9,126 nt of DNA from Verrucomicrobiia bacterium (GTDB taxonomy: Bacteria; Verrucomicrobiota; Verrucomicrobiia; Limisphaerales; Palsa-1400), in contig JAICXV010000051.1 in assembly GCA_025934545.1 (NCBI GenBank), forward strand, positions 1-9,126. The letters are read 5' to 3'. Under the pieces are notes generated by a model. That model did no database searches and had not been told where the DNA came from. It saw only the letters and a list, made by a program, of their open reading frames with translations. Both the position numbers and the translations under genes were made by a program. Shown piece by piece: positions 6,627-9,126 of this stretch; within the stretch, counting starts at the first letter, position 1, and the number at the start of each line of letters is the position of its first letter.

Positions 6627-7640
6627 ATGACGGCAAAAAAACTTTTCGGTATCGGCAAGGGGACTTTCAAATGCTTCGGTGAAGACAAAGCCGTCCGGCT
6701 GGCATCATCACTCGCTTACTACGCGATGTTTTCGATCGGACCATTGCTCGTCATCATTTTATTGTTGGCCGGCGCGATATTTGGAGAGGACACGGTCAAA
6801 CAATTTTTGCATCAACAGATCGCCAGCATGATGGGCGATAAGGCGGGAACGACGATTGACTCAATGATGACCGCTCGACATTTCAGCGGCAGCATCGTGA
6901 CGACCATCATTGGAGTTGCCACCCTGATATTCGGCGCTGCGGGAGTTTTCGGCGAATTGCAGGACGCGCTCAATACCATCTGGGACGTCAAAGCCAAACC
7001 GGGCGCGGGCATCTGGGCTTACATCCGCAACCGGTTTTTGTCATTGAGCATGGTGCTCGGGTTGGGCTTTTTACTTTTGATTTCGATGGTGCTGACAACC
7101 GCGGCCGAGGCTGCGTCGCATAGCATCAGCGGGATGTTTCCGCTCCCGGATTTTATCGTGCCGTTGTTGGGAGCGCTGGCCAGTTTCGTCGTGGTGGCGA
7201 TTTTTTTCGCACTGCTCTTTAAATATTTGCCCGACGTAAAGGTCGATTGGCGGCCGGTCTTGATTGGCGCATTGGTCACCGCGGCGTTATTCACCGGCGG
7301 AAAGTTTTTGCTCAGTTTATATTTGGGCAAACAAGCGACCAGTTCAAGTTACGGTGCCGCTGGCTCGGTAGTGGTTATTCTTCTGTGGATTTATTACGCG
7401 TCCCTCATCATGTTCATCGGCGCGGAGTTCACGAAAGTTTACGCGCGCGAAACCGGCGCAGCCATTGTGCCGAACCAATACGCTGTCCCAGCCGACCAAG
7501 ACGCCAGCGGCAATAAAAAGAAAGGCGACGACCGAGGCCAGGTCGAAGAGGTCCCTCCTCAAAACGTTGCGCCGGTTGCCGCCGTGCTCGCCTTTGTCGT
7601 TGGCTTGGGCGCGGCCTTTGGGTTCCGTCGCCGTCGCTAA
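6627..7640 (+). CDS. YihY/virulence factor BrkB family inner-membrane protein
   Basis: The 337-residue product shows the YihY/BrkB pattern. An N-terminal amphipathic stretch with 'DKAVRLASSLAYYAMFSIGPLLVIILLLAG' (20-49) is followed by 'GVFGELQDALNTIWDV' (106-121). Next come 'FKYLPDVKVDWRPVLIGALVTAALFTGGKFLLSLYL' (198-233), then 'SSYGAAGSVVVILLWIYYASLIMFIGAEFTKVYA' (240-273). About six membrane helices are visible (near 30-50, 87-107, 138-160, 175-198, 210-231 and 247-267). Unusually, a hydrophilic linker rich in K, D and E (285-311) leads to a seventh hydrophobic segment (313-332) ending in four arginines. Members are called tRNA-processing RNase BN in old annotations, which is a misassignment; the real function is unclear (envelope integrity or transport has been suggested). 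The gene is divergent from the holin-X-like gene, so the two may respond to the same envelope signal. The start is supported by a good ribosome binding site. Confidence 0.92.
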   Translation: MTAKKLFGIGKGTFKCFGEDKAVRLASSLAYYAMFSIGPLLVIILLLAGAIFGEDTVKQFLHQQIASMMGDKAGTTIDSMMTARHFSGSIVTTIIGVATLIFGAAGVFGELQDALNTIWDVKAKPGAGIWAYIRNRFLSLSMVLGLGFLLLISMVLTTAAEAASHSISGMFPLPDFIVPLLGALASFVVVAIFFALLFKYLPDVKVDWRPVLIGALVTAALFTGGKFLLSLYLGKQATSSSYGAAGSVVVILLWIYYASLIMFIGAEFTKVYARETGAAIVPNQYAVPADQDASGNKKKGDDRGQVEEVPPQNVAPVAAVLAFVVGLGAAFGFRRRR

Positions 7641-7681
7641 TTTGCTGTCGTTAGCCGTGCGCGTTTAGTAATTCTTGTCGC

Positions 7682-9040
7682 GTGCCGCGACCGCCAAAAC
7701 TCGAAAAAATTTCTTCAGCCGAAGCGCTAGAGTCCGCGCGCGAAACGCGTGGATTGCTGGTTGCACCCGGCGCTTTGCAAAATGCCGCCGAATTTTTTCG
7801 CAAATACTTTCCGAACCAATCCGCCGCGATCGTCGCCGACACAAAAACCTTTGATATTGCCGGGCGCACCGTTTTGCAGGTGTTACAAAAAAGCGGTATC
7901 CCATGTGTGCAACCGCACATTTTCACCGACCCTAAATTTTACGCCGCCTACAATTTCGTCGAGGAACTCGAATCCAAGCTCAAATCACACAACGCGATTC
8001 CGGTCGCGGTAGGTTCCGGCAGTATCAATGATGTCACCAAACTGGCATCGCACCGGGTAAACCGAACTTACATGGCCGTTGGAACGGCGGCGTCGATGGA
8101 CGGATATACCGCTTCGGGCGCGTCGATTACCTACAATGATTCGAAACAAACCTTCGGCTGTCCCGCGCCGCTTGCGGTTTTAGCCGACACCGAAATTTTG
8201 CGCCGCGCCCCGCGCGAAATGACCGCGTCCGGTTACGCCGACCTCTCCGCAAAACTCACCGCGGGCGCAGACTGGATTATCGCCGACGCCCTTGGCATCG
8301 AGCCAATCGACGCGAAAGCATGGCAAATGGCCCAGGCCGGTTTGCGTAATGCCTTGGGCAATCCACAAAAAATTTCCGATGCAGATGCCGCCGCAATCGG
8401 CCGTTTAACTGAAGCGCTCATGCTCGGCGGTTTTTCCATGCAATGGAGCAACACCAGTCGCCCGGCATCCGGTGCGGAACACCAGTTCAGCCATTTGTGG
8501 GATATGCAACACCACACATATAATGGCAAAGCGCCCTCGCACGGTTTCAAAGTCGGCATCGCCACTCTGACCATCACTGCACTCTACGAATATTTGCTGA
8601 CGCTGCCCATCGAAAAATTGGATGTCGATTCGTGCTGCGCGAATTGGCCGACCCTCGCCGATTTCGAAAAACAAATTCGAACACGCTACGCCTCCGAAAA
8701 CTTCGTCGACAAAGTCGTCGAAGAATTCAGCGCCAAATATCCAACCCGCGAAGTGCTACGCGCACGTTTGCAAAAGTTGAGTTCGGTTTGGCTGCAACTG
8801 CGCGAGGACATTCGTGGGCAACTCATTCCTTACGCGGAATTGAAATCGATGCTGCAAACTGTCGGCGCGCCATTTGAGTCCGAGCAAATTGGAATCGCAC
8901 GCACACGACTCCGCGACAGCTTCGTGCAGGCGTGGTACATCCGCCGTCGATTCACAGTGCTCGACATCATTTACCAAACGCAACTGGCAGACCAATGCCT
9001 CGATCATCTGTTTGGTGGGAGCGGACCTCTTCGCGCATGA
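7682..9040 (+). CDS. sn-glycerol-1-phosphate dehydrogenase (AraM/EgsA-like, iron-containing alcohol dehydrogenase superfamily)
   Basis: The family reduces dihydroxyacetone phosphate with NAD(P)H to sn-glycerol 1-phosphate in the cytoplasm. This is the archaeal lipid-backbone enantiomer; in Bacillus AraM feeds heptaprenylglyceryl phosphate synthesis. The 452 residues contain the nucleotide-binding 'VAVGSGSINDVTKLAS' (108-123), 'YMAVGTAASMDGYTASGASI' (130-149) and 'TASGYADLSAKLTAGADW' (181-198), with likely metal ligand D187. They also contain 'SRPASGAEHQFSHLWDM' (259-275), with H267/H271, and 'APSHGFKVGIATL' (284-296), with H287. All expected metal-site residues appear to be present. The protein is longer than the roughly 390-residue AraM, mainly through its C-terminal helical region (320-452). 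The GTG at 7682 is the first start after an in-frame stop at 7652, and no ribosome binding site is evident. The stop overlaps the ATG of the next gene (ATGA). A dehydrogenase acting on another polyol phosphate cannot be excluded. Confidence 0.9.
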   Translation: MPRPPKLEKISSAEALESARETRGLLVAPGALQNAAEFFRKYFPNQSAAIVADTKTFDIAGRTVLQVLQKSGIPCVQPHIFTDPKFYAAYNFVEELESKLKSHNAIPVAVGSGSINDVTKLASHRVNRTYMAVGTAASMDGYTASGASITYNDSKQTFGCPAPLAVLADTEILRRAPREMTASGYADLSAKLTAGADWIIADALGIEPIDAKAWQMAQAGLRNALGNPQKISDADAAAIGRLTEALMLGGFSMQWSNTSRPASGAEHQFSHLWDMQHHTYNGKAPSHGFKVGIATLTITALYEYLLTLPIEKLDVDSCCANWPTLADFEKQIRTRYASENFVDKVVEEFSAKYPTREVLRARLQKLSSVWLQLREDIRGQLIPYAELKSMLQTVGAPFESEQIGIARTRLRDSFVQAWYIRRRFTVLDIIYQTQLADQCLDHLFGGSGPLRA

Positions 9041-9126
9041 ATCCGACCACCGAGGTTTCTAGCGGCGCCGCTCCTCCGATCGTGACCAAGGAGTTCCGTT
9101 ACTGGCAACGTCGCATTCTCATCACC
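9037..9126 (+). CDS. Start of a putative MFS (organophosphate-type) transporter gene, 3' truncated by window edge
   Basis: Thirty codons are visible from the ATG at 9037, which overlaps the upstream stop as ATGA. The hydrophilic N-terminus (about 20 residues) is followed by 'FRYWQRRILIT'. A basic, tryptophan-containing stretch like this usually precedes the first helix of GlpT/UhpT-type antiporters of the major facilitator superfamily. The coupling to a glycerol-phosphate dehydrogenase agrees with a glycerol-phosphate carrier, but no membrane helix is yet in view, so the family call is tentative. The existence of the gene is supported by the tight overlap and open frame to the window end. Confidence 0.55.
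   Translation, partial: MNPTTEVSSGAAPPIVTKEFRYWQRRILIT

Noticed and set aside
6627..7640. Ribonuclease BN annotation for the YihY-family gene
   Set aside because: This historical label for YihY/BrkB proteins is wrong (RNase BN is ElaC/RNase Z). The sequence is plainly a polytopic membrane protein without nuclease motifs.
1..9126. CRISPR array, tRNA or rRNA genes, integrase or defence cassette
   Set aside because: I saw no regularly spaced repeats, no tRNA-like cloverleaf or TTCGANTC arm in a free gap, and all gaps over 40 bases were read. Every long frame has a housekeeping or membrane-protein identity.

Overview
The window looks like chromosomal DNA from a Gram-negative bacterium, most plausibly Verrucomicrobiota (Pedosphaera/Limisphaerales-like). 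This placement is an inference. It rests on the heptose-7-phosphate kinase, which implies LPS, on the RCC1-type repeats fused to a membrane protein, on a bacterial glycerol-1-phosphate dehydrogenase, on the near absence of Shine-Dalgarno sequences before most genes, and on a GCGGACT/AGTCCGC stem-loop repeat between genes. No rRNA or marker gene is present to confirm it. Coding density is high and no gene-free stretch exceeds 170 bases. I see no tRNA, rRNA, CRISPR array, transposase or prophage module.

Layout. (1) Bases 1-2911, + strand: the 3' end of an ABC transporter ATPase, then a fused protein with two ABC-2 permease units and a C-terminal seven-repeat RCC1-like domain. (2) Bases 3010-5698, + strand: thiG (thiazole synthase), a kinase-only HldE/RfaE homologue overlapping it by ATGA, a 25-bp-stem repeat element flanked by an 8-bp direct repeat, and panB. 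(3) Bases 5681-6460, - strand: a membrane protein with holin-X-like, DUF3618-like and DUF883/YqjD-like parts, converging on panB with an 18-base overlap. (4) Bases 6627-7640, + strand: a YihY/BrkB-family membrane protein, divergent from gene 3. These two are the only genes with strong Shine-Dalgarno sequences. (5) Bases 7682-9126, + strand: an AraM/EgsA-type sn-glycerol-1-phosphate dehydrogenase, overlapping by ATGA the start of a gene that looks like an MFS (organophosphate-type) transporter.

How they fit together. The ABC genes form one export or membrane-remodelling unit whose permease probably displays a beta-propeller outside the cytoplasmic membrane. The thiG-kinase-panB set is a housekeeping cluster (thiamine, LPS heptose, pantothenate/CoA) rather than one pathway. 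The divergent pair 3/4 are both small cell-envelope proteins and may share control through the 166-base gap. The last pair suggests uptake and/or interconversion of glycerol phosphates.

The most unusual points are the ABC-2 permease/RCC1 fusion, the palindromic element with a possible target duplication abutting the kinase stop codon, and the G1P dehydrogenase linked to a putative transporter. I did not find evidence for an entirely new defence or mobile system here.
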